This document shows, one piece after another, positions 9,247 through 19,059 of a DNA stretch of 64,000 nucleotides. The stretch is from Bacteroidota bacterium. GTDB taxonomy: Bacteria; Bacteroidota; Bacteroidia; AKYH767-A; OLB10. The position numbers and the translations under genes were made by a program. The stretch covers positions 62,001-126,000 of the forward strand of contig JADKJB010000015.1 of NCBI GenBank assembly GCA_016722525.1. The letters run 5' to 3'. The stretch's first letter is position 1; each line of letters opens with the position of its first letter. Below the pieces are notes generated by a model that was given only the letters and a program-made list of their open reading frames with translations, made no database searches and was not told where the DNA came from.

Positions 9247-9759
9247 ATGCAACTACAACACATTACCACCAAAATTCACGAAATCAGGGGCATGAAGGTT
9301 ATGCTAGATTATGATCTGGCTGAACTGTACCAGGTCTCGACAAAAAGCCTTAATCTGAGTGTTAAACGAAATCTGGCCCGGTTTCCAGCAGATTTTATGT
9401 TTCGCTTATCGGTAGCTGAATGGAATTCTCTAAGGTTTCATATTGAAACCTTAGAGAAAGAAAAAGGAAAAGGAAAACATAAAAATATCTCCTTTATGCT
9501 TTTACTGAAGAGGGGCTTGCCATGCTAAGTGGAATTTTAAATTCCTCAGTTGCTATCGAAGTTATTATTTCCATAATGAGAGCCTTTGTGTTAATGCGCC
9601 AATTTTCTATCTCATCACGACTTAACCGAAAAATTAAAGGAACTAGAAAGCAAATACAATCAGCATTTTCAAAACATTTACGAAGCCATTGATTATCTTA
9701 TGAAAAAAGATGCTGCAGAAACTGAACATAAGAACCGGAAAGGGATCGGATTTCAGTAA
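9247..9759 (+). CDS. ORF6N-domain DNA-binding protein, copy 3 (two frame breaks)
   Basis: Third tandem paralogue, 541 bp after copy 2, with the same leader and the same first 28 residues. The middle differs (STKSLNLSVKRNLARFPADFMF, then LRFHIETLEKEK). The tail is conserved but more diverged (LTEKLKELESKYNQHFQ, then RKGIGFQ). The frame breaks near 9497 (FMAFTEEGLAMLS needs one extra G) and near 9612 (before SHHDLTEKL). The reconstructed protein is ~170 residues. It could be a decayed last copy, but the many similar indels in this window make sequence error as likely. Confidence 0.82.
9426..9458. repeat. Perfect 15-bp-stem palindrome inside ORF6N copy 3
   Basis: Arms TTCTCTAAGGTTTCA and TGAAACCTTAGAGAA pair over 15 bp without mismatch around a 3-nt loop. 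The centre (9442) is 195 nt after the A of the start codon. It encodes SLRFHIETLE. Confidence 0.95.
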
Positions 9760-9958
9760 AAAAGGATATTGGATTTATTCCTAACAGTCCACATCAGTTA
9801 TACCAAAAGACGAAAAGATGATTTAAATCATACATAATTAAAATTAGATTCGATCATTTTGTAAAATTGGGAGAACTGTGAGGTTGAAACTGATCAACAA
9901 TTTAACTGTTCAGTAGGCAACTGAAATTCGGTATTTCCATGTCCAAAAACAATTTATA

Positions 9959-11776
9959 ATGAACTATGACTCACCACACACTTTTCATATTCCCGTAATG
10001 GGTTTAGCCTATACTATTGACACACCTTTAAAAGTGTCAAAGTATGGTATTTCCTCTGTTCTATCTATTGGAGAAGACCGACTTGTGGAGTTGATGCGAA
10101 AATACTATTGCAATCAGTACAATTTGTCCTACACTCCTATCAGTCATCATGAGAATGATTATCGGGCCAAAAGAATTACAGGTTATCTTGATTTAATAAA
10201 TATCATAGTAACAAGGCAAATCGAAGAAATTAAAAAATCACCCTTTGAACCAGGCTCTGAAATCACAAAATATTTTGAAATACTACCAGAACAGAGTCAT
10301 TTATCGGTTTTGTACCATAAAAGGATTCACTGTGGATTGCTATGCGAAAAAAATAATATCCAGCAACAACTCAGAGATGCTATAAGGCCTCGAAGTATTG
10401 ATGTGAATGTGATGACCAAAACAGATCGCAACAATTTTGATAAAAATAACAATTTGATTGAAGATGGATCAGATGCTGTTGCTGCCTTAAGGGGTTATGC
10501 AAAGAGCCAATTAAATAATTCATCAATTGTATTTTCAGCAGGAATGAATCCAAGGCTGTTCAGTTATATAGAAAAGCTTCAAGAATTTTTGCCGGATTCG
10601 AAGGGTGAGTTTGAAAAGAAAGTAATCATCAAAGTTAGTGATTACCGATCAGCCTTGATACAAGGTAAATATTTAGCCAAGAAAGGCATTTGGGTGAGCG
10701 AATTCCGTGTAGAGTCCGGATTGAACTGTGGCGGGCACGCATTTGCAACTGAAGGATATCTTATGGGGCCTATACTTAACGAGTTTAAAAAAAACCGACA
10801 TGAGTTAGCAACTACACTTTTTGATTTATATAATACTGCTATGTCAGAAAAAGGAATCTCTATTCATGTCAATGAGCTCCCTATTAAATTAACTGTTCAG
10901 GGAGGAATAGGCACAGCTGAAGAGGATCTATTTCTACGAAATCATTATGGTATGGACAGCACCGGTTGGGGAACACCTTTCCTCTTAGTACCTGAAGCTA
11001 CAACAGTTGATGACGAGACTCTTCAATTACTTTCCAAAGCAGATACAAAAGATATCGAACTGAGTTATAATTCACCATTAGGAGTTCGATTCTTTTACCT
11101 GAAAGGCACTTCTGCAGAAAAAGAAAAAGAAAATCGAATTGCTCAAAATAAACCAGGTAGTCCTTGTACCGAAAAGCATTTGGCCTTTAACACTGAATTT
11201 ACGGAACAGCCCCTTTGCACCGCATCTCATAAATATCAAAAGCTGAAAATTGCACAGATCAAAACATTGGAATTGGATGCAAAAGAGATGAAGCAACAGC
11301 TGGAATCTGTCACCACCAAAGAATGTTTGTGTGTAGGATTAAGTAATGCTGCACCTCAAAAATACCAGATACCATTCTTGAATAATTTGAAAGCTGTCAC
11401 AGTTTGTCCAGGTCCCAACATTGTAAATTTCGATAAGGTTGTACCGTTACAAACTATGATTGATCACATTTATGGCAGAGTGAATTTAATCAGTAAATCA
11501 AACAGGCCCCATCTCTTTTTAAAAGAGCTTCAATTGTATGTCGATTATCTGAAAGAAATGCTTTCCAAAGAAAGTTCCGCTATTTTGGATGCTAAAAAAA
11601 CGAAATACTATTCTCTGTTTTTCGATAATTTAAAAAACGGAGTAAATTACTATAAAGATATTTTCTCTGTTAAACTGAGTAAGGATAACACCTTCACTGA
11701 ATTTCTGACAAACGCAGAATTAAAAATTCAGGATTTATATTCAACATTTATTACTATACAGAAACCGGCCTTGTAA
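9959..11776 (+). CDS. Unrecognised 605-residue protein with a TIM-barrel-like core and conserved-looking cysteines
   Basis: Not recognised with certainty. There is no signal peptide or membrane segment, so it is probably cytoplasmic. LNCGGHAFATEGY (255-267) and QGGIGTAEEDLFLRNHYG (314-331) resemble glycine loops of FMN-binding TIM-barrel enzymes such as nitronate monooxygenase or glutamate synthase-type domains; this is inference from motif shape. A later cluster, GSPCTEKHL (C403), PLCTAS (C420), ECLCVG (C456, C458) and TVCPGP (C483), could bind metal or an Fe-S cluster. The last ~110 residues look helical. The gene stands alone between the ORF6N array and a convergent barrel gene. Confidence 0.6.
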   Translation: MNYDSPHTFHIPVMGLAYTIDTPLKVSKYGISSVLSIGEDRLVELMRKYYCNQYNLSYTPISHHENDYRAKRITGYLDLINIIVTRQIEEIKKSPFEPGSEITKYFEILPEQSHLSVLYHKRIHCGLLCEKNNIQQQLRDAIRPRSIDVNVMTKTDRNNFDKNNNLIEDGSDAVAALRGYAKSQLNNSSIVFSAGMNPRLFSYIEKLQEFLPDSKGEFEKKVIIKVSDYRSALIQGKYLAKKGIWVSEFRVESGLNCGGHAFATEGYLMGPILNEFKKNRHELATTLFDLYNTAMSEKGISIHVNELPIKLTVQGGIGTAEEDLFLRNHYGMDSTGWGTPFLLVPEATTVDDETLQLLSKADTKDIELSYNSPLGVRFFYLKGTSAEKEKENRIAQNKPGSPCTEKHLAFNTEFTEQPLCTASHKYQKLKIAQIKTLELDAKEMKQQLESVTTKECLCVGLSNAAPQKYQIPFLNNLKAVTVCPGPNIVNFDKVVPLQTMIDHIYGRVNLISKSNRPHLFLKELQLYVDYLKEMLSKESSAILDAKKTKYYSLFFDNLKNGVNYYKDIFSVKLSKDNTFTEFLTNAELKIQDLYSTFITIQKPAL

Positions 11777-11810
11777 ATACTATCCAGCTCTTAAAATCCG
11801 GACCTATCGA

Positions 11811-12518
11811 TTATTTAACAGGAACAGATACAGGTGCATAACCAAAGAGGTATGAAATATTAATTGTTGTGAGCATGTTTTTTCCATTTAATTCAGATAT
11901 AATATAAGAATTGTTGTATGGATCCACATAAGGAATTGGATCATTTTTATATATATCAGTTAATCCCTGATTTAATATTAAATCGAGACCTATTCCATTT
12001 TTAAATTGAACACCTGCTCCTAGAATAAATCCAAAATCAACCGGATTTAATTCATTTTTGATGTTATCCCTAAATTTTTCAGAATAACTGTATGATTCGA
12101 GTATTAATTCCCCATCTAAAAGTACACCCAACTGCACTCCTGCCTGAATATTAAATATTCCTGCAACTTGATATTTAACAGGAAAATAGAAATCCAAATA
12201 AGATAATTTCTGATTATACTGAATAATCAAATCTTCATTCCAAAAACCAAAATCAAATTTATTATAACCTTTTCTTGCATAAGCAATGGATGGGGTGATG
12301 GATAATTGATCATTGAAAGGAACTCTTACAATTAAACCCCCATGGAATCCCATGCCTATATCAGACACTTCATTTCCGGTTATCATTCTCATTCCCTGCC
12401 CCCAAATGGGTCCAGCCTGAACTTTGGATTGAGCAAAAGAAATCGTACCTGTTAATAATAAGTTCCATGAAAGAATAATCAAGAATCCTATTCTTCTGAA
12501 TGTTGAATTTCTTTTCAT
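11811..12518 (-). CDS. Outer-membrane beta-barrel protein (porin-like family)
   Basis: About 235 residues. The start at 12518 (MKRNSTFRRIGFLIILSWN) gives a signal peptide ending near TISFAQ; an upstream ATG at 12575 would prepend 19 residues that hide it. Strand-like segments include GPIWGQGMRMITGNE, YARKGYNKFDFGF, IQAGVQLGVLLDG and LGAGVQFKNGIGLDLILNQGL, typical of Bacteroidota outer-membrane protein beta-barrel families. Substrate and partner unknown. Confidence 0.75.
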   Translation of the reverse strand: MKRNSTFRRIGFLIILSWNLLLTGTISFAQSKVQAGPIWGQGMRMITGNEVSDIGMGFHGGLIVRVPFNDQLSITPSIAYARKGYNKFDFGFWNEDLIIQYNQKLSYLDFYFPVKYQVAGIFNIQAGVQLGVLLDGELILESYSYSEKFRDNIKNELNPVDFGFILGAGVQFKNGIGLDLILNQGLTDIYKNDPIPYVDPYNNSYIISELNGKNMLTTINISYLFGYAPVSVPVK

Positions 12519-12616
12519 TGAAATTTTAAATTTGAATTTTAACTTAATCAGAACAAAATTCCATGTAACAATCATGTAAAATTAAATGATGTTGTTTCAA
12601 TAAAAAATGATTTCAA

Positions 12617-13965
12617 TCAGAGATTTCCACCTGCTCCACCACCACCGAAACTTCCTCCACCAAAATGGGTACCTTGCTCGGGCACATTTCCGGATTGATT
12701 AACAGTTTGAGATACCAGTAAAGCTTCAGCGTTTAAGAGATCCTGGTTCTCAGAGTCTTTGTCTGCCTCATAAGTAAATTTAGCGGGGTTGGATTTCAAG
12801 TATCTAATGGCCCACCAGGAAAAAATCAGCATTACAATACCGGCAAAAGTGATGGTATATTCCAGTGGATATAATTGATTATAGTATTTATAAGTAAAAA
12901 CAGTAAAAACAAGAATAGCAAGTCCGGTGAAAAGTACGATTCTGTCCTTTTTACTCAAACCATAATAAATATATAATACAGGAAACAAAATAGTCAGCAA
13001 AATAAATATCCAAGCAATTGGAATACTTTGTGTCCGTATAGAATTCAACTCAGCTTTTTCAATTACATATAACTGCTCATATAGCTTGGAGTTTTCATCA
13101 CTTAATCGTGATATCTCGGTTTCAGGTAGTGTTGCAGTTGAGTCTGAATAGGAATTATTGATTACTTCCTGATTTTTATCAATTTTCAATTGGATAGCTT
13201 TATACTCAGCACTGGTTGGGTAAGAAAGAGTAGTTTCATTCAACAATATATTCCCTTCCCTCACAACAAAATAGTTCATACTTAGATAAACACAAAATAA
13301 TCCTGATATTTTTAATGCATTCAAAACATGCTCCCAATAAACGAATTTGTCATTTTTGTAAAGCCTGTGCAAATATTGCTACAATTGATGAAATAATAAA
13401 TAAAATAAAAGGCATTACTAATTTTCCCATGCGAAACCGGAAGCTAACAAAAATACGTATGTAAGCAAACATAAAAATGCTAAAACAGCCACAAAGCGGT
13501 CAAAATAACGCCATGCTCCAAAAATCAACACAGGAATCGATAATAATAATACTAATTTGGGACTAGAGAAATCTGTTATCAATGTAAATCCTGCGATTGT
13601 AAAAAATACAGCCATATAGAGTAAACAATCATCAATTCCTGTACGAAAATGATGCTTTGTGTTGATAAAAAACTGTAGTGAAAAAACAATATTAAAGCAG
13701 CAATGAAACATAAAAACCAAAAGCCATTTCATTGTTGAAAGCGGAAGCAATTGACATTCCAAAAAATACCAAGTGCTGAATTGGCAAGAATAAATGTAAA
13801 GATGAACAAACCAATCCTTACAAATAAATTCGGAGAATAAAACTTTTCTTTATGTGATTCTTCAATTTGCAATAATTGCTCATCTCCGATAAGGTTACTT
13901 TTTTTGAGTTTCTCGGAAATATTTTTAATATTTACTGCATCGATCCAATTCTTATTATAGCTCAT
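12617..13965 (-). CDS. Multi-pass membrane protein, DUF2157/DUF4401-like, with several frame breaks
   Basis: Reconstructed as one gene of ~450 residues. The N-terminus (MSYNKNWIDAVNIKNISEKLKKSNLIGDEQLLQIEE) is soluble and is followed by many membrane helices. Frame breaks lie near 13745, near 13435 (FRMGKLVMPFILF resumes in another frame) and near 13374 (an A run: ALQKNDKFVYWEH resumes). The C-terminus is glycine-rich (GGGSFGGGGAGGNL), like the tails of some TPM-domain proteins. The start lies next to the stop of the upstream gene at 13967, so the two are surely co-transcribed and may form one complex. Function unknown. Confidence 0.68.
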
Positions 13966-13966
13966 A

Positions 13967-14917
13967 CTACTTATGTTTGAGGATTTTTTTATAATTAATT
14001 AAAAAGTAAATTACTCCTATTGCAGAAAATACATAGTAATAAAGTCCGAAGGCATTTGAAAAACCGGAATCAGTAACAGCCCATGTAATCCCAATGTAGC
14101 AGTAGATCACTGTCATTAATAAAAAATAAAATGATTTTTCCAAAATTGCATAGCGAGCTAAAAGAAATCCTGCTAACAGAATCAGGCCAAAATAAAAGTA
14201 TGGATAATCCAGAGTAAAGCACCCTGCCAAAAGGCAAATGAATAACATATTAAAACCAAAATTATAATACGTAAAGGTAAAATGTCTTTTAATGGACCTT
14301 GCTTTAAAATAAAATGCGGTTCCTATTAAAAGAATTGCAAAAACTAATCCGGTATAAATCAATGGAGATTCTTCAAGCTGATTGTTAACAAGCATGCCTG
14401 GCGATACAGTTATCCCAAAAAAGGAAGCCATCGCAGCAATACCCATTGAAAGCACACCGGCGTGATCGAAATAATAGGCAAGAAAGAAAAACAGAATGGC
14501 CGGTAACAGCGTAGCAATTCCATACCGAACTCCAAAAACCTGGTACTGGTATTGGAGGTATCCTTCCAAAGCTAAAAACAAGAGACACCCCAGAAGAAGA
14601 ACATAATCAAACCATGGTGAAGCATGTTTTACCTGCTGATTGCTGTAAGGAAGTTTATGGGTAAAGCAATAAAAAAAACATGCTGAACAAGCGATAGCAA
14701 TAAGTGTTATGATTGCAGTATGACCAATAGTATCAATGTTTTGATAGATTATGATTCCCAATCCGGAAGTAACCAATAATATTCCAACATACAAGATTGT
14801 CCGTAATTCCCAGTGGAGAGAAAATGGTTTTTCATTTTCCCATGTTTGAATAGCAGAAGATTGATTTTCGGAAATCCATCCATTTTCGCGTAACGAATCG
14901 AGATATTTTTGTCTCAT
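13967..14917 (-). CDS. DUF2157-like membrane protein
   Basis: About 316 residues with a short soluble N-terminal helix-rich domain (MRQKYLDSLRENGWIS) and about ten predicted membrane helices from residue ~45 on. This is the arrangement of DUF2157 predicted integral membrane proteins. The start at 14917 is preferred; an ATG at 14965 would add 16 residues of no evident role. It precedes a second, related membrane protein with 1 nt between them. Such pairs are common in Bacteroidota but have no assigned function. Confidence 0.7.
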   Translation of the reverse strand: MRQKYLDSLRENGWISENQSSAIQTWENEKPFSLHWELRTILYVGILLVTSGLGIIIYQNIDTIGHTAIITLIAIACSACFFYCFTHKLPYSNQQVKHASPWFDYVLLLGCLLFLALEGYLQYQYQVFGVRYGIATLLPAILFFFLAYYFDHAGVLSMGIAAMASFFGITVSPGMLVNNQLEESPLIYTGLVFAILLIGTAFYFKARSIKRHFTFTYYNFGFNMLFICLLAGCFTLDYPYFYFGLILLAGFLLARYAILEKSFYFLLMTVIYCYIGITWAVTDSGFSNAFGLYYYVFSAIGVIYFLINYKKILKHK

Positions 14918-15005
14918 AAATACCAATTTAAATGAAATAGGATCTGAAAAATAAGCAAATTTCATTAATATAAAAATCGAGTATTAATTTTCGATCTATT
15001 TAAAC

Positions 15006-15038
15006 AAAAAAAAGTGTATCATTTGCAGATACACTTTT
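15006..15038 (-). terminator. Terminator of the gene at 15061-15543
   Basis: Arms AAAAGTGTATC (15010-15020) and GATACACTTTT (15028-15038) pair perfectly around a 7-nt loop. Read on the minus strand, a T run follows. The position is just after the stop codon at 15061. Confidence 0.85.
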
Positions 15039-15060
15039 ATCATTAAAATATGAAATTAAA

Positions 15061-15543
15061 TTAATTTATCGACTTAGGTTTTCCTAACATAAATCGAACT
15101 GAAAGTGCCGTTGTGAAGGTAAAGTCTTCATTTGGAACGTTTAGCAACCCGAATTCAGGACGCCAATCAAGACCTAATTCAATTGCACCCAGGAGTACAA
15201 AAGCTCCAACATTACCTGCAACAGTGCTTATTACTTCTTCCTTAGGCTCATTATATCCTCCACTTGCTCCAATTCCACCATAAATAGCCCCAAAACGATC
15301 ACCAATCTGAATAAGTTTGAACTGCTTGAGGTAAGTAAACTTCCATATATCATTCTCATTCCAACCCAGATCCATCTCCCATTTATTTAGTTTTTGCATA
15401 GAAAGTTCAACTCCCCCATAGCTATCTTCATCAAATCCCCATAAACCCCTGATCCCGATACCGGTTTGAGCCTGTAAAGCTGTTATGGAAAATAAGGTAA
15501 AAACGGAACAAAACAAAACAAACTTAATGAGTGCATTTTTCAT
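15061..15543 (-). CDS. Small exported protein, probable outer-membrane barrel
   Basis: 160 residues with a signal peptide (MKNALIKFVLFCSVFTLFSITALQAQ). Strand-like repeats such as GIGIRGLWGF, GGVELSMQKLNKWEMDLGW and TALSVRFMLGKPK suggest a small outer-membrane beta-barrel. No closer family recognised. It is monocistronic, with its own terminator. Confidence 0.62.
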   Translation of the reverse strand: MKNALIKFVLFCSVFTLFSITALQAQTGIGIRGLWGFDEDSYGGVELSMQKLNKWEMDLGWNENDIWKFTYLKQFKLIQIGDRFGAIYGGIGASGGYNEPKEEVISTVAGNVGAFVLLGAIELGLDWRPEFGLLNVPNEDFTFTTALSVRFMLGKPKSIN

Positions 15544-15854
15544 ATTTAATGATTTATTTTATTAAGAAATTTTATAATTATAAATAGTCATAGATTTTTT
15601 CAAAAGTAAACAAAAAAAATAAAAAACAATCAATCCTTCTTCTTTTCAAAAACATAAAAAAATTTAAAATGCAAAAGGAAGCAGCCGGATATTCTAATTG
15701 AAACTCACAATTCACTCCGGCTGTTCCCTTCACAACTCACTTACCAGGAAAGTATTTTTTTAGTGACCAGTTTTTAGTGACCAGTGACCAGTTAAATGAA
15801 CATTAATAATTTGCCCGATAAATAATAGTCAATGTTCATTTTTTTTAGTTTTTA
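15544..15854. repeat. Intergenic region with a hairpin and short AGTGACCAG repeats
   Basis: Between two minus-strand genes. A hairpin has arms GGAAGCAGCCGGA (from 15678) and TCCGGCTGTTCC (to ~15727) with one wobble and one mismatch; it may end transcription from hppD. Downstream, AGTGACCAG occurs three times in 15761-15792. No gene seen. Confidence 0.5.
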
Positions 15855-17006
15855 TCAGAGTGTACCTCTTCGTTCTTGCTCGGCTTCTATCGATTCAAAC
15901 AGGGCTTTGAAATTTCCTTTGCCAAAGGATTTGGCACCTTTACGCTGGATGATTTCAAAGAACAGAGTTGGGCGATCTTCAACGGGTTTGGTGAAAATCT
16001 GCAAGAGATACCCCTCTTCATCACGGTCTACCATGATTCCGAGTTTTTTTAGTACTTCCATATCTTCTTCTATGATACCTACTCTTTCACCTACCGTATC
16101 ATAATAGGAACCTGGTACATAGAGAAATTCCACCCCACGCTTTCGCATTTCAGAAATGGTAAAAACAATATTATTTGTCGCCACAGCGATATGTTGACAA
16201 CCCGGACCCTGATAAAAGTCGAGATACTCTTCGATTTGAGATTTCTTTTTACCGTGAGCAGGTTCGTTTATTGGAAATTTAATACGTCCGTTACCGTTAG
16301 TCATTACCTTGCTCATCAAAGCTGTATATTCAGTGGATATGTCTTTGTCATCAAACGTAACAAGATTGGCAAATCCCATGATTTCCTCATAAAACTTAGC
16401 CCATTTGTTCATGCCACCCAATTCCACATTTCCGACCATATGATCTACATACTCCAGCCCTGTTGCTACCGGATTGTATTCTGATTCCAACTTAACAAAA
16501 CCCGGAAGAAATAGTCCGCTGTAAGCAGAGCGCTCCACAAAAATGTGTAACGTTTCACCATAGGTATGAATTCCAGACATCACCACTTTGCCATTTTCAT
16601 CTTCAATGGTTTTGGGCTCCATGAATGGTTTTGCACCTCTTTTCACAGTTTCATCAAATGATTTAGTTGCATCATCGACCCATAAGGCAATAACTTTAAC
16701 ACCATCGCCGTGCAAACGGATGTGATTCGAAATATCACTTTCAGGATCCATTGGTGTAGTAAGTACCAACCTGATTTTTCCTTGTTGCAACACATAAGAT
16801 GTACGATCGCGGCTGCCGGTTTCTAATCCGCAATATGCCAGTGATTGAAACCCAAATGCTGTTTTGTAATAATGAGCGGCCTGTTTGGCGTTTCCAACAT
16901 ACAGTTCCACATAATCAGTACCATTTATTGGAAGAAAGTCTTGTGCTTTTTCGAATACTTTTTCTCCGGAGTAGGAGTAGTTTTTTACTGTGGTTAAATT
17001 ATCCAT
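15855..17006 (-). CDS. hppD: 4-hydroxyphenylpyruvate dioxygenase
   Basis: Non-heme Fe(II) enzyme that converts 4-hydroxyphenylpyruvate to homogentisate in tyrosine catabolism. The 383 residues form two glyoxalase-fold domains. The expected 2-His-1-Glu iron ligands are visible as H189 (YVDHMVGNV), H272 (CQHIAVATNNI) and E351 (FFEIIQRKG). The C-terminal segment FGKGNFKALFESIE is characteristic. It follows hmgA by 43 bp on the same strand, so the two successive steps of the pathway are co-transcribed. Confidence 0.96.
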   Translation of the reverse strand: MDNLTTVKNYSYSGEKVFEKAQDFLPINGTDYVELYVGNAKQAAHYYKTAFGFQSLAYCGLETGSRDRTSYVLQQGKIRLVLTTPMDPESDISNHIRLHGDGVKVIALWVDDATKSFDETVKRGAKPFMEPKTIEDENGKVVMSGIHTYGETLHIFVERSAYSGLFLPGFVKLESEYNPVATGLEYVDHMVGNVELGGMNKWAKFYEEIMGFANLVTFDDKDISTEYTALMSKVMTNGNGRIKFPINEPAHGKKKSQIEEYLDFYQGPGCQHIAVATNNIVFTISEMRKRGVEFLYVPGSYYDTVGERVGIIEEDMEVLKKLGIMVDRDEEGYLLQIFTKPVEDRPTLFFEIIQRKGAKSFGKGNFKALFESIEAEQERRGTL

Positions 17007-17049
17007 GGTATTTACAATATAAGATTTGCGTTCTTTTTTGGATGAATCA

Positions 17050-18231
17050 TTAATCCTTCACCATTTCTTCCGGTTCGAACATCCAAGACTTGTAATAGTC
17101 TTTAACTTCAAGCGCAAGTGCTGCTTTTGTAATTTTTACAGGGTGGAAAGGATCGATCATCACGGCAAGTTCGTTGGTAGCTTTCTTGCCGATGCTTCTT
17201 TCGATAGCTCCCGGATGAGGTCCATGCGGGATGCCGGCAGGGTGCAAGGTGATTTGTCCTTTCTTAATATTGTTACGGCTCATGAAATCACCATCAACAT
17301 AGTATAGCAATTCATCAGAATCGATATTGCTGTGATGATATGGAGCAGGAATAGCGTCGGGATGATAATCATACATCCTCGGAACAAATGAACAAATCAC
17401 GAAATTATTTCCCTGAAAGCTCTGATGTATTGGAGGAGGCATGTGAATGCGACCGGTTAGTGGCTCAAAATTAAAAATGGAAAATGCGTACGGATAATTG
17501 TATCCATCCCATCCAACAACATCAAAAGGATGTGTTCCATAAACGTAAGGATAAATAAGTCCACGCTTTTTAATATTCACTTTAAAATTACCTTTTTCAT
17601 CGTGTGTTTCGAGTCCTTCAGGAAGTCTGAAATCGCGCTCGCAAAAGGGTGAATGCTCTAGCATCTGGCCATATTCATTACGGTATCTTGGCGGAGTTAC
17701 AACAGGGCTAAAAGATTCAATGATCAAAAGTCGATTTTCAGTGGTCTCGAAATCAATTTTGTAAATAGTACCCCGTGGGATCACCAAATAATCGCCATAT
17801 CCAAAATCGAGATTGCCATAGTTGGTATGCAGCGTACCATTGCCCTGATGAACAAAAATCAATTCATCGGCATCGGCATTCTTAAAGAAATAATCACCGG
17901 TACCTTTTTTAGAGGCCGACAATCCAATATGTAAATCATCATTCACAAAAAGAGTGGTTCTGCTTTCTAAATAATCATCTTTAAGAGGCATTTCAAATCC
18001 CTGAAAACTGAGTGCTCTCAGATTATCTTCCACTGCAATTTCCGGCCTTACCGAAAAGGGCTTACCGGCTTCCTTAACAATTGTTGGAGGATAAAGATGA
18101 TAAACCAAGGATGAAACACCCGAAAACCCTTCTGTACCGAATAGTTCTTCATGGTAGAGGGATCCATCAGGCTTACGGAAAACAACATGCCTTTTTGAAG
18201 GCACTTTTCCAAGTCGGTGATAAACAGGCAT
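17050..18231 (-). CDS. hmgA: Homogentisate 1,2-dioxygenase
   Basis: Opens the aromatic ring of homogentisate to maleylacetoacetate, the step after HppD. The 393 residues have a cupin-type fold. Iron-binding region motifs are YHHSNIDSDELLYYVDGDF (298-316) and HPAGIPHGPHPG (330-341). The N-terminus begins directly at MPVYHRLGKVPSKRH, as in Bacteroidota homologues. First gene of the hmgA-hppD pair. Fumarylacetoacetase and maleylacetoacetate isomerase are not nearby. Confidence 0.94.
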   Translation of the reverse strand: MPVYHRLGKVPSKRHVVFRKPDGSLYHEELFGTEGFSGVSSLVYHLYPPTIVKEAGKPFSVRPEIAVEDNLRALSFQGFEMPLKDDYLESRTTLFVNDDLHIGLSASKKGTGDYFFKNADADELIFVHQGNGTLHTNYGNLDFGYGDYLVIPRGTIYKIDFETTENRLLIIESFSPVVTPPRYRNEYGQMLEHSPFCERDFRLPEGLETHDEKGNFKVNIKKRGLIYPYVYGTHPFDVVGWDGYNYPYAFSIFNFEPLTGRIHMPPPIHQSFQGNNFVICSFVPRMYDYHPDAIPAPYHHSNIDSDELLYYVDGDFMSRNNIKKGQITLHPAGIPHGPHPGAIERSIGKKATNELAVMIDPFHPVKITKAALALEVKDYYKSWMFEPEEMVKD

Positions 18232-18344
18232 ATCTTTGAAATTTTATGCAAATAACCCCATGAAGTGGTTAATTTCTCATGATTTCAATCATCTTTATTT
18301 AACTTTACCCTTCATAAAAAACTGACATCTATCATATTTAATTC

Positions 18345-19040
18345 ATGTGCGGCAGATTTTCCTTAACTAAAGAAGAACTTGAAATTGAAAAGCGATTCAA
18401 TGCGAAGTTTTATTCAAATGATTTGGTGAAGCGCTATAATGTTGCACCGAGTCAGCTGGCGTTGGTGATGACCGATGAAAAGCCTGCAGAGCTTCAACTG
18501 TATAAATGGGGATTGATTCCATCCTGGGCTAAGGAAGCATCAATCGGATACAAGATGATTAACGCCAAATCGGAGACAATTTTCGAAAAGCCCTCGTTTC
18601 GGAATCTTATCAAAAAACGGCGGTGTCTGGTGATCAGTGATGGCTTTTATGAATGGAAGCCCCTGGCATCAAAACACAAACAACCTTACCGGATTGGACT
18701 CAAAGGGGATGAGTTATTTGCTTTCGCAGGATTGTGGGATTCGTGGACTGACAAAGAATCGGGAGAAATGATTCATTCGTTTACCATCATCACCACACAT
18801 GCCAATGAACTGGTTGCTCCTATACATGATCGTATGCCGGTAATTCTTGAACGTGAAGATGAAAAAAAATGGATCGGTAGTAACATATCACATGACGAAA
18901 TTGTTAGTATGCTTACCTCCTATCCCACCGATAAAATGAAAGCTTATCCGGTTTCGGAGAAAGTTAATTCGCCGAGGAATGATTCGGAGGAGGTGATTGT
19001 GGAGGTAGAAGAACGAATGACTCCAAATAAACTTCTTTAA
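18345..19040 (+). CDS. SRAP family abasic-site processing protein (YedK/HMCES type)
   Basis: SOS response-associated peptidase family; members form a covalent thiazolidine link with abasic sites in single-stranded DNA. The catalytic Cys2 follows the initiator Met (MCGRFSLT). The other conserved elements are present: NAKSE, GFYEWK, SFTIITTHAN and the histidine in HDRMPVIL. Length 231 is typical. The family is known from DNA-damage contexts. A subtilase gene follows after 19 bp and may share its transcript. Confidence 0.93.
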   Translation: MCGRFSLTKEELEIEKRFNAKFYSNDLVKRYNVAPSQLALVMTDEKPAELQLYKWGLIPSWAKEASIGYKMINAKSETIFEKPSFRNLIKKRRCLVISDGFYEWKPLASKHKQPYRIGLKGDELFAFAGLWDSWTDKESGEMIHSFTIITTHANELVAPIHDRMPVILEREDEKKWIGSNISHDEIVSMLTSYPTDKMKAYPVSEKVNSPRNDSEEVIVEVEERMTPNKLL

Positions 19041-19059
19041 AATACTATATATACCTGTT

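Noticed and set aside
8166..9759. Variable middles of the ORF6N genes considered as diversity-generating retroelement targets
   Set aside because: No reverse transcriptase or template repeat is present, and the differences are not limited to adenine positions. The four-helix-bundle gene at 58223 is far away.
17060..17090. T-loop-like GGTTCGAAC as a possible tRNA
   Set aside because: It lies inside hmgA in coding frame and no cloverleaf can be formed around it.
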